Below are positions 50,685-60,224 of a stretch of DNA of 64,000 nt, one piece after another. The stretch lies in NCBI RefSeq assembly GCF_017811755.1, contig NZ_JADDJF010000007.1:62001-126000 (forward strand), given 5' to 3'. How positions within the stretch are numbered: position 1 is the stretch's first letter; each line of letters starts with the position of its first letter. Both the position numbers and the translations under genes were made by a program. The stretch is from Pararhodobacter sp. SW119 (GTDB lineage: Bacteria; Pseudomonadota; Alphaproteobacteria; Rhodobacterales; Rhodobacteraceae). The notes under the pieces were generated by a model. The model made no database searches, was not told the origin of the DNA, and saw only the letters and a program-made list of their open reading frames with translations.

Positions 50685-53258
50685 ATGCCCACCCGCACAA
50701 CCGCCCGGTCCTACGTCGATTTCACCGAGATCACGCACTCCGCCCCGATCTCGTTGCGAAGCCACGGCTGGCGGGCTAAGTGCTTGCAAAGATTGCTTCG
50801 TCTGGACCTGCCGGTGCCCCGGACCATCTCCCTGTCGTTCGACGCCGTGCACGCCATCGCCGCCGGCCACATGCCCAACATGTCCGCCCTCCTCGGCCGG
50901 TTCGAAGCCGGGCAACTTCTGTCGGTCCGCCCCAGTTCCGAAAACCCCGACTGGGGCGGCCCCGGCGCCCTCCTCAACATCGGCATCAACGACGAACGCC
51001 ACGAAACCATCGCCACCCGCTATGGCGAACCCGTCGCCACAGCCCTCTATTTGCGGTTCGTGCAGGCCTACGCACAGCATGTTGCGCGCCTCGACCCCGA
51101 TCTGTTCGAGGCGGTGGAGCCCAGCCGCGCCGCCCTGAAGGCGGCGCTGCGCGATTATGCCGCCGAAATGGAGGAACCCTTTCCCCAGGACCCCGCGCGC
51201 CAGCTGACCGAGGTGCTGCGCTCGATGGCGCGGGCCTGGGACGGCACCTCGGCGCGGCTATTGCGCCAGGCCAAGGGCGCCCCGATCGAGGCCGGGCTAG
51301 GCCTGGTGGTGCAGGCGATGGCCGGCGGCTTCGGCACCGGCGACAGCGGCGCCGGCGTGATCCAGTTCATCGACCCGGTGTCCGGCGCGCCGCAGATCAC
51401 CGGCCGCTACGCGATCCACGGTCAGGGGCGCGAGTCGGTAGCGAACAACCCGCAGGCGATCTACCTGCGCCGGGACCGCCGCGGCCCCTCGCTCGAGGAA
51501 CAGCACCCCGCGGTGTTCGAGCAGCTTCTGCGCCACAACGCCGTCTGCCGCGAAAAGCTGCGCGAGGAGATGCAGATCGAGTTCACCATAGAGGACGGCA
51601 CCCTCTGGGTGATCGACGCGCTGAAGGTGCCCCGCTCAAGCCGCGCCGCCGTCGCCGTCGCCGTCCGGCTGGCCGAGGATGAGATCATCACCCGCAAGGA
51701 AGCGCTGATGCGCGTGAAGCCCCGCGCGCTGTCGGAACTGCTGCACCGGCAGGTCGATCCGCGCGGCACCCGCGACGTGATCGCGCACGGCATCGCCGCC
51801 AGCCCCGGCGCGGCGACCGGCCGGATAGTCTTCACCTCCAGCGCCGCGCAGGCGGCGGCGTCGCGGGGCGAGGATTGCATCCTGGTGCGCCGCGAAACCT
51901 CGCCCGAGGATATCCGCGGCATGCATGCCGCCGTCGGCGTCCTCACCGAACGCGGCGGCATGACCAGCCACGCCGCGGTGATCGGCCGCGGCCTGGGCCT
52001 GCCCTGCATCGTCGGCGCGAACGGCATCCGCATCGACGCCCGCACGCGTGAGGTCCTCGCCGGCGGCCGCACGTTCAGCGAGGGCGACACGATCACCGTC
52101 GACGGCAGCACCGGCCAGGTTCTGGCCGGCGCGGTCGACCTGCTGGAACCCGCCCTCGACGGGCCGTTCCACACGCTCCTCGACTGGGCCGATGCGCTTT
52201 GCGACATCGGCATCCGCGCCAATGCCGACACGCCCGCCGATGCCCGCATCGCGCGCGATTTCAATGCCGCCGGCATCGGGCTTTGCCGGACCGAGCACAT
52301 GTTCTTCGAAAACGACCGCCTGACCGTCATGCGCGAGATGATCTTTGCCGACGACGCGCAGGACAGGGCCGCGGCGCTGGAACGCCTGCTGCCCATGCAG
52401 CGCACCGATTTCGTCGAGCTGTTCCGCATCATGCAGGGCCTGCCGGTCTGCATTCGCCTGTTCGACCCGCCCCTGCACGAGTTCCTGCCGCACACGCGCG
52501 ACGGGATGCGGCAACTCGCCGACGCGCTGGACAAGCCGCTGTCCCTGGTCGTGCGCCGGGCCGAGGATCTGGCAGAATTCAACCCGATGCTGGGCATGCG
52601 CGGCGTCCGCCTGGGCATCGCCATGCCCGAGATCTACGAGATGCAGGCCCGCGCCATCTTCGAGGCCACGATCGAGGTCGGGCGCACCGGCCAGCCTGTC
52701 GTTCCCGAGATCATGATCCCGCTTGTGTCGGCCGTGCGCGAGGTTGAACTGGTCAAGGCCCGGATCGATGCCGTGGCGGCCGCCGTGCGCGTGGCCAAGG
52801 GGCAGGATTTCGACTACCGGCTGGGGGTCATGGTCGAAACCCCGCGCGCCGCGCTGCGCGCGGGGGAGATCGCGCAGCATTCCGCGTTCCTGTCGTTCGG
52901 GACCAACGACCTGACGCAGATGACCTACGGGCTCAGCCGCGACGACGCCGGGCGCTTCATGTCCTACTACGTGCAGAACGGCGTCTTTGCCGAAGACCCG
53001 TTTCACCGGCTCGATACCGAAGGGGTGGGCGAGCTTCTGCATATCGCGGCGGCGCGCGGCCGGGCGGTGCGCAGCGACCTGACGCTGTCGATTTGCGGCG
53101 AACACGGCGGCGACCCCGATTCGATCGCCTTCTGCCGGGCGGCAGGGTTCGATTACGTGTCCTGTTCGCCCTTTCGGGTGCCCGTGGCGCGTCTCGCGGC
53201 GGCTCAACTCACGATTGTTGGGCGCGAGGCCGATAATCCGATGCCGGACCTGCGCTGA
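50685..53258 (+). CDS. PPDK-like PEP-utilising enzyme, divergent paralogue
   Basis: 857 residues from ATG 50685 (CAGGAG upstream). Three PPDK domains. N-terminal ATP-grasp is divergent: the usual SVRSGA and MPGMMDT motifs read SVRPSS and WGGPGA. The swivelling phosphohistidine domain is intact (ERGGMTSHAAVIGRGLG, near 430). The C-terminal TIM barrel keeps IGLCRTEHMFF, IRLFDPPLHEFLPH and ICGEHGGDPDSI with the catalytic Cys. It may interconvert PEP and pyruvate with another nucleotide or phosphate donor, or act on another substrate. With pyc in the window it belongs to the PEP/pyruvate node. Confidence 0.85.
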   Translation: MPTRTTARSYVDFTEITHSAPISLRSHGWRAKCLQRLLRLDLPVPRTISLSFDAVHAIAAGHMPNMSALLGRFEAGQLLSVRPSSENPDWGGPGALLNIGINDERHETIATRYGEPVATALYLRFVQAYAQHVARLDPDLFEAVEPSRAALKAALRDYAAEMEEPFPQDPARQLTEVLRSMARAWDGTSARLLRQAKGAPIEAGLGLVVQAMAGGFGTGDSGAGVIQFIDPVSGAPQITGRYAIHGQGRESVANNPQAIYLRRDRRGPSLEEQHPAVFEQLLRHNAVCREKLREEMQIEFTIEDGTLWVIDALKVPRSSRAAVAVAVRLAEDEIITRKEALMRVKPRALSELLHRQVDPRGTRDVIAHGIAASPGAATGRIVFTSSAAQAAASRGEDCILVRRETSPEDIRGMHAAVGVLTERGGMTSHAAVIGRGLGLPCIVGANGIRIDARTREVLAGGRTFSEGDTITVDGSTGQVLAGAVDLLEPALDGPFHTLLDWADALCDIGIRANADTPADARIARDFNAAGIGLCRTEHMFFENDRLTVMREMIFADDAQDRAAALERLLPMQRTDFVELFRIMQGLPVCIRLFDPPLHEFLPHTRDGMRQLADALDKPLSLVVRRAEDLAEFNPMLGMRGVRLGIAMPEIYEMQARAIFEATIEVGRTGQPVVPEIMIPLVSAVREVELVKARIDAVAAAVRVAKGQDFDYRLGVMVETPRAALRAGEIAQHSAFLSFGTNDLTQMTYGLSRDDAGRFMSYYVQNGVFAEDPFHRLDTEGVGELLHIAAARGRAVRSDLTLSICGEHGGDPDSIAFCRAAGFDYVSCSPFRVPVARLAAAQLTIVGREADNPMPDLR

Positions 53259-53489
53259 CTGGCGAGAGCGCCATTTTCAGGGACTTGGAATTGTCAAGGT
53301 GGCTCGGCGGAAAATCGCGTGGGGGTTGCGGCCCGCCGCGCCGGTCGGCGTAAACCTGCCGACGGAAATCCGTCAATCTTTACCAATCGGCCCGGCTGGC
53401 GTATCCGCCTCTGGTCTGACACGAGCGTGCCTGGGGGGCTGCCTGTCTACGACAATCAACATGACCCGGAACGCGCGGATCGCGCGGGG

Positions 53490-53516
53490 TCTCCGGACTG
53501 TCAATTCGTCCGGATG
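53490..53516. promoter_or_regulatory. TCCGGAC/GTCCGGA dyad upstream of the cell wall hydrolase
   Basis: An inverted repeat with 7-bp arms around nine bases, about 35 nt before the ATG in the otherwise featureless 53,259-53,545 gap. Possible operator or mRNA hairpin. Confidence 0.35.
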
Positions 53517-53545
53517 CACCGATGGGCTGTAAGGAGTCGAACACG

Positions 53546-54202
53546 ATGCAAGGTCACCTGTTGTCCCTGTCCGCCATGGCGGCGGCGGCGGTCTCATTCA
53601 CTGTGTCCGGTCCTGTCGCGGTCGCGGCCGGGACAACCTATCAGGAACATCTTGCCGCCGCGCTGATGACCGAACGCGAGGCGATCCGCACGCTGCCGCC
53701 CGCCGTTCTGCAGCGCGCCGCAGCGACCGCAGAGGCGCCCACCGTGCCGATGACGCGCCGCGATCTGATGCGCCAGCAGGTTACGCTGGCCGGCAACGGC
53801 GAGTTCCAGTGCCTTCAGCAAGCGATCTATCACGAAGCGCGCGGTGAAGCCCTGGCCGGTCAGTTCGCGGTGGCCGAGGTGATCCTCAACCGCGTCGACG
53901 CCGGCAACTTTCCGGGCTCGGTCTGCGGCGTCGTGAACCAAGGCGCCAGCAGCGGTCGCGCCTGCCAATTCAGCTATGCCTGCAACGGCAGTTCGCTGTC
54001 GATGGGTGAACGCGGGGCAAGGGAACTGGCAGCGCGGATCTCGCAGGTCATGCTGTCGGGCGCGCCGCGGGAGTTGACCGACGGTGCCACCCATTTCCAC
54101 GCCCGCCACGTCAACCCGCGGTGGGCTCGGGTCTACGAGCGTACCGCCCAGATCGGCGCGCATCTCTTCTATCGCCAGCCGGTGCAGGTCACCAGCAACT
54201 GA
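53546..54202 (+). CDS. SleB-type cell wall hydrolase
   Basis: 218 residues. N-terminal signal peptide (cut near VAVAA), a spacer, then a Hydrolase_2/SleB domain from about 95: LQQAIYHEARGEALAGQFAVAEVILNRVD contains the catalytic Glu, followed by CQFSYACNG and FHARHVNPRWA. Cleaves peptidoglycan, probably as a lytic transglycosylase or amidase. AAGGAG lies 9 nt before ATG. Monocistronic; the long leader (287 nt) holds a TCCGGAC/GTCCGGA dyad. Confidence 0.88.
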   Translation: MQGHLLSLSAMAAAAVSFTVSGPVAVAAGTTYQEHLAAALMTEREAIRTLPPAVLQRAAATAEAPTVPMTRRDLMRQQVTLAGNGEFQCLQQAIYHEARGEALAGQFAVAEVILNRVDAGNFPGSVCGVVNQGASSGRACQFSYACNGSSLSMGERGARELAARISQVMLSGAPRELTDGATHFHARHVNPRWARVYERTAQIGAHLFYRQPVQVTSN

Positions 54203-54302
54203 CGCTCACGCCGCTACAGGGCCGCGTCATGCCGCCTTTGGGCTGGGCGAAAGTCGCGCGCTGCGTTAGAGCGGGACCGGAGCATTTCCACGGACCCGCG
54301 CC

Positions 54303-55223
54303 ATGTCGACCGAAATCCACCTCGCTTTCGCCCATCCCGAGGAACGCGCCGAGGCGACCGCCTCGGCCGATCCGCGCGACCGGATCTCGGTCCGCGACTG
54401 GCCGGTCGAGGCCGAGATCGGCGCGTTTCAGGCCGAACGCGGGCATACCCAGCGGCTTCTCTTCAATGTCGTGGTCGAGGTGCGCCCGCAATCGGGGCCG
54501 CTGGACGACGACGTCGACCGCATCCTGTCCTACGACCGGATCACCGAAGCGATCGGCGATGCGCTGGCTGTCGAGCGGCTGAACCTGCTGGAAACCCTGG
54601 CCGAGCGCGTCGCCGAGCGCATCCTGGCCGAGCCGCGCGCGATGCGCGCCTTCGTGCGGGTGGAGAAGCTGGATCGCGGCCCCGGCGCGCTGGGGGTCGA
54701 GATCGTGCGCGCCCGCGCTGCGGCGCCGGTCCGGCAGGTGCAGGACGACGGGACCGACCAGGCGCTGCATCCGCTGGTCGTCTACCTGGACAACGCCATG
54801 ATCGACGCGCCGGATCTTGGCGCGCGGCTGGATGCGCTGGAAGCGCGGGGCGCGCCGGTGGTGCTGTGTGTCGGCTGCCCGCCGATGGAGGCGCCGCAGG
54901 TCGCCGCGAAGGCGGTGCAGCGGCGCATCGACTTGCTGGCGATCGAGCAGAACGCCTGGCGGCTGGCGGCGCGCGACCGGCGATGCGTGGTGACCGCCAG
55001 CCGGACCGAGATTGATTGGGCGATCCGGCAGGGCCACACCATCGTCTGGGCGCCCTCGAAAGTGGTTCTGGACACGCCCGACGGGCCGCTGGACCGCGCC
55101 CATGACGGGGCCGCGTTGACGCTGTGGCTGGCCGAGACACTGGCGGCGCGGGGCGTCATCGTCCCGAAGGGCACGCGCCTGCCGGCGGGAAGCCGCGTGC
55201 CGGTCGAAACCGTGTCCGATTGA
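54303..55223 (+). CDS. folB: Dihydroneopterin aldolase with extra C-terminal domain
   Basis: 306 residues. Residues 1-125 are FolB-like (DRISVRDWPVEAEIGAFQAERG; ERLNLLETLAERVAERIL), the aldolase or epimerase of folate synthesis. Normal FolB is about 120 residues; here residues 135-306 form a second Rossmann-like domain (LVVYLDNAMIDAPDLGARLDALEARGAP; APSKVVLDTPDGPLDRAHDGA) of no known function. It precedes folP with an element copy between, so a folate role is likely. Start has a weak binding site. Confidence 0.8.
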   Translation: MSTEIHLAFAHPEERAEATASADPRDRISVRDWPVEAEIGAFQAERGHTQRLLFNVVVEVRPQSGPLDDDVDRILSYDRITEAIGDALAVERLNLLETLAERVAERILAEPRAMRAFVRVEKLDRGPGALGVEIVRARAAAPVRQVQDDGTDQALHPLVVYLDNAMIDAPDLGARLDALEARGAPVVLCVGCPPMEAPQVAAKAVQRRIDLLAIEQNAWRLAARDRRCVVTASRTEIDWAIRQGHTIVWAPSKVVLDTPDGPLDRAHDGAALTLWLAETLAARGVIVPKGTRLPAGSRVPVETVSD

Positions 55224-55281
55224 GCCCCGAAACCCGCCCCCTCCGGTATCCCAAACGGCCCGGAGACGACGCAATCCGGGG

Positions 55282-55355
55282 CGTCCGCATGCGGACCGAA
55301 GATCAAGATATTGATATAATATATAAAAAAGCGTGATCTTAACCTGAGCGAAGCC
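55282..55355 (+). repeat. Palindrome-spacer-AACC element, copy E
   Basis: GTCCGCATGCGGAC (55283-55296, 14 perfect bp of a 16-bp site), exactly 41 nt, TTAACC (55339-55344), five bases, GAAGCC (55350-55355). The inner site is GATCAAGATATTG, 12 of 13 matches to an IHF consensus. The spacer is very AT-rich (TTGATATAATATATAAAAAA). Here the gap is between co-directional genes, unlike the other copies. Confidence 0.72.
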
Positions 55356-55461
55356 TTTTTCTTGCGTCCGTTTCGGGCGCGCCGGGGTGGTTGTACCGAG
55401 CGCCGCGTATCCAGCCTTGAGGACGCACCTGGACCGCGCGATTCCACCTCCGCACTGCTGC

Positions 55462-55500
55462 CACGCGCTTTGGCCCCTTGCGCGAAACACGCGCTTTGGC
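55462..55500 (+). repeat. 13-bp direct repeat before folP
   Basis: CACGCGCTTTGGC occurs at 55462-55474 and again at 55488-55500, starts 26 bp apart, ending 13 nt before the folP ATG. Possible operator pair or ribosome-access element. Confidence 0.5.
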
Positions 55501-55513
55501 ATAGCCACGCGGC

Positions 55514-56521
55514 ATGAGCCGTCGCATTCTCCACTGGCCGGAACCGCGCAGTGACCTGCCGCGCCCGGCGGGCAGCCGGCCGCTGGCAGGGTCGGCGCAT
55601 GTCTGGTTCGCACGTGTCCGCGCGATGGATGCCGCGCGCGGCCCGGCCGAGGCCGACCCCACCGCCGCCGACCGTCTGGCCGCGCCGCGCCCGGTCCTGC
55701 CCGGCCTGCCGGCCGAGCGGCCGCTGGTCATGGGGATCGTCAATGTCACGCCCGACAGTTTTTCGGACGGCGGCGAGACGCCGGATCGTGCCTCGGCCGT
55801 CGAGCGGGCCCGCGCGATGGTCGCGGCCGGGGCCGACATGCTGGACATCGGCGGCGAATCGACCCGCCCCGGCGCGGCGGACGTGTCGGTCCCCGAAGAG
55901 ATCGCGCGCACGGTGCCGGTCATCGCCGAATTGCGCGCCGCCGGCATCACGGCGCCGATTTCCATCGACACCCGCAAGGCCGCCGTCGCCGAGGCCGCGC
56001 TGCACGCGGGTGCGAACATGGTCAACGACGTGGCCGCCCTGACCCACGACCCTGAACTGGGCCCGCTGGTCGCCGAGGCCGGCGTGCCACTCTGCCTGAT
56101 GCACGCGCAGGGCACGCCGCAGACCATGCAGGTCGACCCGCGCTATGACGATGCGCTGGTCGAGGTCTTCGACTGGCTGGCCGGGCGCATGGACGCCGCC
56201 AACGCCCACGGGATCGACCGGGCGCGGCTGATCGTCGATCCCGGCATCGGTTTTGGCAAGACGGTTGAACACAACATCACGCTTCTGAAAGGATTGGCGC
56301 TGATGCATGACCTCGGCGCGCCGATCCTGCTGGGCGCCTCGCGCAAGCGATTCATCGGCACGATCTCGGGCGTCGAGGTGGCGGGGCAGCGGCAGGCCGG
56401 GTCACTGGCCGTGGCGCTGCACGCGGCGGGGCAGGGGGCGCAGATCGTGCGCGTCCACGACGTGGCCGAGACGGTGCAGGCGCTCGCGCTCTGGCGGGCA
56501 TTGACGACGGAGGACGCATGA
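55514..56521 (+). CDS. folP: Dihydropteroate synthase
   Basis: 335 residues. Joins pAba to the pterin pyrophosphate; target of sulfonamides. [18 protein letters not shown] near 75, [15 protein letters not shown] near 115, and the [13 protein letters not shown] and GASRKRFIG signatures. The first ~70 residues are an unconserved extension, so an internal start is possible, though none has a good binding site. Overlaps glmM start by four bases. Confidence 0.95.
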   Translation: MSRRILHWPEPRSDLPRPAGSRPLAGSAHVWFARVRAMDAARGPAEADPTAADRLAAPRPVLPGLPAERPLVMGIVNVTPDSFSDGGETPDRASAVERARAMVAAGADMLDIGGESTRPGAADVSVPEEIARTVPVIAELRAAGITAPISIDTRKAAVAEAALHAGANMVNDVAALTHDPELGPLVAEAGVPLCLMHAQGTPQTMQVDPRYDDALVEVFDWLAGRMDAANAHGIDRARLIVDPGIGFGKTVEHNITLLKGLALMHDLGAPILLGASRKRFIGTISGVEVAGQRQAGSLAVALHAAGQGAQIVRVHDVAETVQALALWRALTTEDA

Positions 56522-57861
56522 GCCGGAAACTCTTTGGCACCGACGGGGTGCGCGGGCAGGCCAATACCTGGCCGATGACCGCGGAACTGGCGTTGCGGCT
56601 GGGGGCGGCGGCGGGGCTGTATTTCCGCACCGACGGGTCGAACGGGCATCGCGTGGTGATCGGCAAGGACACGCGGCTGTCGTGCTACATGCTGGAGAAC
56701 GCGCTGACCGCCGGGCTGGCCAGCACGGGCATGAACGTGCTGCTGCTCGGCCCGGTGCCGACGCCGGCGGTGGGGTACCTCACGCGGTCGATGCGCGCCG
56801 ATCTGGGCATCATGATCTCGGCCAGTCACAACCCGGCGACCGACAATGGCATCAAGTTCTTCGGCCCCGACGGCTTCAAGCTGTCGGACGAAGCGGAAAC
56901 CGCGATCGAGGCCATCCTGGAGCAGCAGATCGACCCCGCCCCGCCCCTGGAAATCGGCCGCGCGCGGCGGATCGAGGATGGCTTGGGCCGCTATGTCGAA
57001 TACGCCAAGACGACGCTGCCGCGCGGGCTGCGGTTGAGCGGGTTGAAGGTGGTGATCGACTGCGCCAACGGCGCCGCCTACCGCGCCGCGCCCGAAGTGC
57101 TGTGGGAACTGGGCGCCGAGGTGATCGCGGTCGGCGTCAGCCCCGACGGGCTGAACATCAACCGCGACGTGGGCTCCACCCATCCGCGCGCGGCGGCCGA
57201 GACGGTGGTGGCGCACGGCGCGGATCTGGGCATCGCGCTGGATGGCGATGCCGACCGTGTAATCCTCATCGACGAGAACGGAAAGGTGGCGGATGGCGAC
57301 CAGATCATGGCGCTGCTGGCCGGCCGCTGGGCCGAGGCCGGGCGGCTGAACGCAGGCACGCTGGTCGCCACGGTGATGTCAAACCTGGGGCTGGAGCGGC
57401 ATCTGGAGGGACGCGGGCTGCGGCTGGAACGCACCGGCGTCGGCGACCGCTACGTGGTCGAAAGGATGCGCGCGGGCGGCTACAACCTAGGGGGCGAGCA
57501 GTCGGGGCATATCGTGATGACCGACTACGCGACCACCGGCGACGGGCTGATCGCCGGCCTGCAGTTCCTGGGCGCAATGATCGAGACTGGGCTGCCGGCG
57601 AGCGCCCTGGTCCACCAGTTCGACCCGGTGCCGCAACTGCTGAAGAATGTCCGCTATGCGGCGGGCCAGACGCCGATGGAGGCCGCCTCGGTCAAGGCCG
57701 CGATCCGCGACGCCGAGGCCCGGCTGGAAGGGTGCGGCCGGCTTCTGATCCGCAAGTCCGGCACCGAGCCGCTCGTCCGCGTGATGGCCGAATGCGAGGA
57801 CCCTGCGCTGCTGGAAGCGGTGGTCGATGGCCTGGTCGAGGAGATCGAGGCGGCGCTCTGA
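56518..57861 (+). CDS. glmM: Phosphoglucosamine mutase
   Basis: 447 residues. Converts glucosamine 6-phosphate to the 1-phosphate for peptidoglycan and [16 protein letters not shown] at 4, catalytic Ser in [17 protein letters not shown] near 101, metal loop [11 protein letters not shown] near 243, and a C-terminal phosphate loop [14 protein letters not shown]. Start overlaps the folP stop. Normal length. Confidence 0.97.
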   Translation: MSRKLFGTDGVRGQANTWPMTAELALRLGAAAGLYFRTDGSNGHRVVIGKDTRLSCYMLENALTAGLASTGMNVLLLGPVPTPAVGYLTRSMRADLGIMISASHNPATDNGIKFFGPDGFKLSDEAETAIEAILEQQIDPAPPLEIGRARRIEDGLGRYVEYAKTTLPRGLRLSGLKVVIDCANGAAYRAAPEVLWELGAEVIAVGVSPDGLNINRDVGSTHPRAAAETVVAHGADLGIALDGDADRVILIDENGKVADGDQIMALLAGRWAEAGRLNAGTLVATVMSNLGLERHLEGRGLRLERTGVGDRYVVERMRAGGYNLGGEQSGHIVMTDYATTGDGLIAGLQFLGAMIETGLPASALVHQFDPVPQLLKNVRYAAGQTPMEAASVKAAIRDAEARLEGCGRLLIRKSGTEPLVRVMAECEDPALLEAVVDGLVEEIEAAL

Positions 57862-57889
57862 CCCCGGCTTGGCGGCGTCGGCAGCGGGG

Positions 57890-57963
57890 TGTGCAAGTTG
57901 CACAACCCCATCAAGGCATTGAAATCCAAAGATTGTCGCCGCGGCGTTAACCTTCTCGAAACC
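57890..57963 (+). repeat. Palindrome-spacer-AACC element, copy C
   Basis: TGTGCAAGTTGCACA (15 bases, one central base fewer than the other palindromes), 42 nt, TTAACC (57947-57952), five bases, GAAACC (57958-57963). Inner site CATCAAGGCATTG. Hexamer order is TTAACC then GAAACC, the reverse of copies A and B. Located in the convergent gap of glmM and manC, 28 nt past the glmM stop. Confidence 0.73.
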
Positions 57964-58034
57964 ATCGGCTCAATCGCTTCGGGGGCGCCAGTGAACCCGC
58001 GCCGGAAGCACGCGCGCGGCGTCCGGCGGGGCGA

Positions 58035-59480
58035 CTAGCGCTTGGGTTGGGCCGAACGGGCGTAGATGTCGTCGTAGCGGATGATGTCATCCTCGCCCAG
58101 GTAGGCGCCGGTCTGCACCTCGATCAGGGTCAGCGGCAGCTTGCCGGGATTTTCCAGCCGGTGATGCGCGCCCAGCGGGATGAAGACCGACTGGTTTTCG
58201 GTGATCAGCTTCACTTCGGCGTCGATGGTGATGCGGGCGGTGCCTTCGACCACGATCCAGTGTTCGGCGCGGTGATGGTGGCTTTGCAGGCTCAGCGCCG
58301 CGCCGGGATGCACGACGATCCGCTTGACCTGAAAGCGCGGGCCGGTGACCAGGCTTTCGAACCAGCCCCAGGGGCGAAAATCGCGCGGCGCCTGTTCGGC
58401 CTGGCTGGCGCCCTGCGCCTTCAGCGCGCTGACCGCCAGCCGGACGTCCTGCGCGCGGTCGCGGTGCGCCACCAGCACGGCATCGGGCATGGCGACGGCA
58501 ATGATGTCCTCCAGCCCGATCCCGACAAGCTGCTGGCGCGGGTCTTCGGCGCGCAGCAGGCTGCCGGTGCAGTCGATCGCGGTGGCCGGCCCATGGGTGA
58601 CGACGCCCGCCGCATCCGGCCCCGCATCCCGCCAGACGGCGACCCAGCCACCAAGGTCGGACCATTCGCCGCAATAGGGCATGACCGCCATGCGTTCGGC
58701 CTTTTCCATCACCGCGTAGTCGATCGAGATGGCGTCGACGCCCGACCAGGCCTCGGCATCCAGACGGGTGAAGCCCAGATCGCGCACGCCACTGTCCAGC
58801 GCGGCCTGCACGCCGGCCAGGATCTGCGGGGCGTGGCGCGCGAAGGCGTCAATGATCGCGTCGGTGGAAAAGAGGAAGATGCCGGCATTCCAGAGGTGTC
58901 GACCATCGGCCAGCATTTCGGCGGCGCGGGGCGCGTCGGGTTTTTCGACAAAGCGGCGCAACGGCAGCGGCGCGGCGGTGTCCGGCGCGGGCGGGGTTTC
59001 CAGCTCCAGCCAGCCATAGCCGGTCTCGGCCCGGTCGGGCTGGATGCCGAAGGTGACCAACTCGCCCGCCAGCGCGGTCGGGATCGCGGCTTCGACCGCG
59101 GCGCGGAAGGCTTCGGCGTCGGGGATCACATGGTCCGATGGCGCGGCCAGCATCAGCGCCCCCGGCGATTTCGCGTGCAGCGCCAGCGCGCCCGACAGGA
59201 TTGCCGGCGCGGTGTTGCGGCCCTCGGGCTCGATCAGGATGTCGGCGGGCGCGATTTCGCAGGCGGCCAGCTGTTCGGTGACGATGAAGCGGAAGTCCGA
59301 CGCGGTGACCACCAGCGGCGGCGCGAAACCCGGACCGACAAAGCGGCGGGCCGAGGCCTGGAACAGGCTTTCGCTGCCGGTGATCCGGGCGAACTGCTTG
59401 GGATAGCTGCGCCGCGACAAGGGCCAGAGCCGCGTGCCCGAGCCGCCGCAGAGGAGAAGGGGATGGATAGGCGTCGTCAT
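58035..59480 (-). CDS. manC: Mannose-1-phosphate guanylyltransferase/mannose-6-phosphate isomerase
   Basis: 481 residues, bifunctional. N-terminal nucleotidyltransferase: LLCGGSGTRLWPLSRRSYPKQF near 10, FVEKPDAP near 170. C-terminal cupin isomerase from about 350: RPWGWFESL, LSLQSHHHRAEHWIVVEGTA, supplying metal ligands. Makes GDP-mannose for exopolysaccharide. Complete. Confidence 0.95.
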   Translation of the reverse strand: MTTPIHPLLLCGGSGTRLWPLSRRSYPKQFARITGSESLFQASARRFVGPGFAPPLVVTASDFRFIVTEQLAACEIAPADILIEPEGRNTAPAILSGALALHAKSPGALMLAAPSDHVIPDAEAFRAAVEAAIPTALAGELVTFGIQPDRAETGYGWLELETPPAPDTAAPLPLRRFVEKPDAPRAAEMLADGRHLWNAGIFLFSTDAIIDAFARHAPQILAGVQAALDSGVRDLGFTRLDAEAWSGVDAISIDYAVMEKAERMAVMPYCGEWSDLGGWVAVWRDAGPDAAGVVTHGPATAIDCTGSLLRAEDPRQQLVGIGLEDIIAVAMPDAVLVAHRDRAQDVRLAVSALKAQGASQAEQAPRDFRPWGWFESLVTGPRFQVKRIVVHPGAALSLQSHHHRAEHWIVVEGTARITIDAEVKLITENQSVFIPLGAHHRLENPGKLPLTLIEVQTGAYLGEDDIIRYDDIYARSAQPKR

Positions 59481-59613
59481 GCAGCTGTCCCGTTTCTTCG
59501 GCTCCAGCGGAGCCCCGTTTTCACCGTTTCTGGCACAAACCGCGGCCGGAACCTAGGTCAGATTGCCCGGACCGCGCTTTGCGCTAGACTTGTCGAGATT
59601 CTGGGAGAAACGC

Positions 59614-60042
59614 ATGAAGATCACGTTGCTGCTTCTGTTGCTAGCGGTGGGGGCATTCGTGGCCTTCGCGCTCTGGGTGCGGTTTGCGCCCTCGGATCCG
59701 GGGCGCTGGCATGTCGATCCGGCTTCCGCGCCCGACCCGTCGCGCCCGAATTTCGCGCGCGCGGACCGGGTGGTGCCGATGCCGCCGGACGAGGCGCGCG
59801 ACCGCTTCCATGCGATCGCCACCGGGAAGGGGGCGGAACTGCTGGCCGGCGATGACCAGCTGGCCACCTATGTCGCGCGCACGCGCCGGATGCGCTTTCC
59901 GGACTATCTGAGCCTCCGCTTCGACCCGGCCGAGGGCGGGGGGACCCGCATCCAGGCGCTGTCGCGCGCGCGCTTCGGACGTGGGGACATGGGGGTGAAC
60001 GCCGCGCGGCTGCGGCGCTGGCTGGACCGGCTGGCAGAGTGA
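59614..60042 (+). CDS. DUF1499-family protein
   Basis: 142 residues. N-terminal membrane span (LLLLLLAVGAFVAFALWVRF), then a DUF1499 domain with FPDYLSLRFDPAEGGGTRIQALSRARFGRGDMGVN near 98. Family function unknown. GGGAG lies before ATG 59614. It converges on the DUF815 gene, with element copy B between. Confidence 0.83.
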   Translation: MKITLLLLLLAVGAFVAFALWVRFAPSDPGRWHVDPASAPDPSRPNFARADRVVPMPPDEARDRFHAIATGKGAELLAGDDQLATYVARTRRMRFPDYLSLRFDPAEGGGTRIQALSRARFGRGDMGVNAARLRRWLDRLAE

Positions 60043-60119
60043 GGCTTGAAGGCGCGGCGCGGGCGCGGGAAGCCGTCGATCGCGCCTCTCAGTCGCGCCG
60101 GAAAGCCGATTCGAGGAAG

Positions 60120-60193
60120 TGTCCAAGCTTGGACAATCGGACAACCTTCTGATAGTGAACATTAAAAGACGTGATTGAAACCAAATCTTAACC
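60120..60193 (+). repeat. Palindrome-spacer-AACC element, copy B
   Basis: TGTCCAAGCTTGGACA (60120-60135), exactly 41 nt, GAAACC (60177-60182), five bases, TTAACC (60188-60193). The 7 bases after the palindrome (ATCGGAC) nearly match copy A (ATCGGAT); beyond that the spacer differs, but hexamers and their pitch are the same. It lies 77 nt past the DUF1499 stop and 31 nt before the DUF815 stop. Confidence 0.78.
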
Positions 60194-60224
60194 GCGCACC
60201 GAAGGGTCCGCGCTGGGACGGCGT

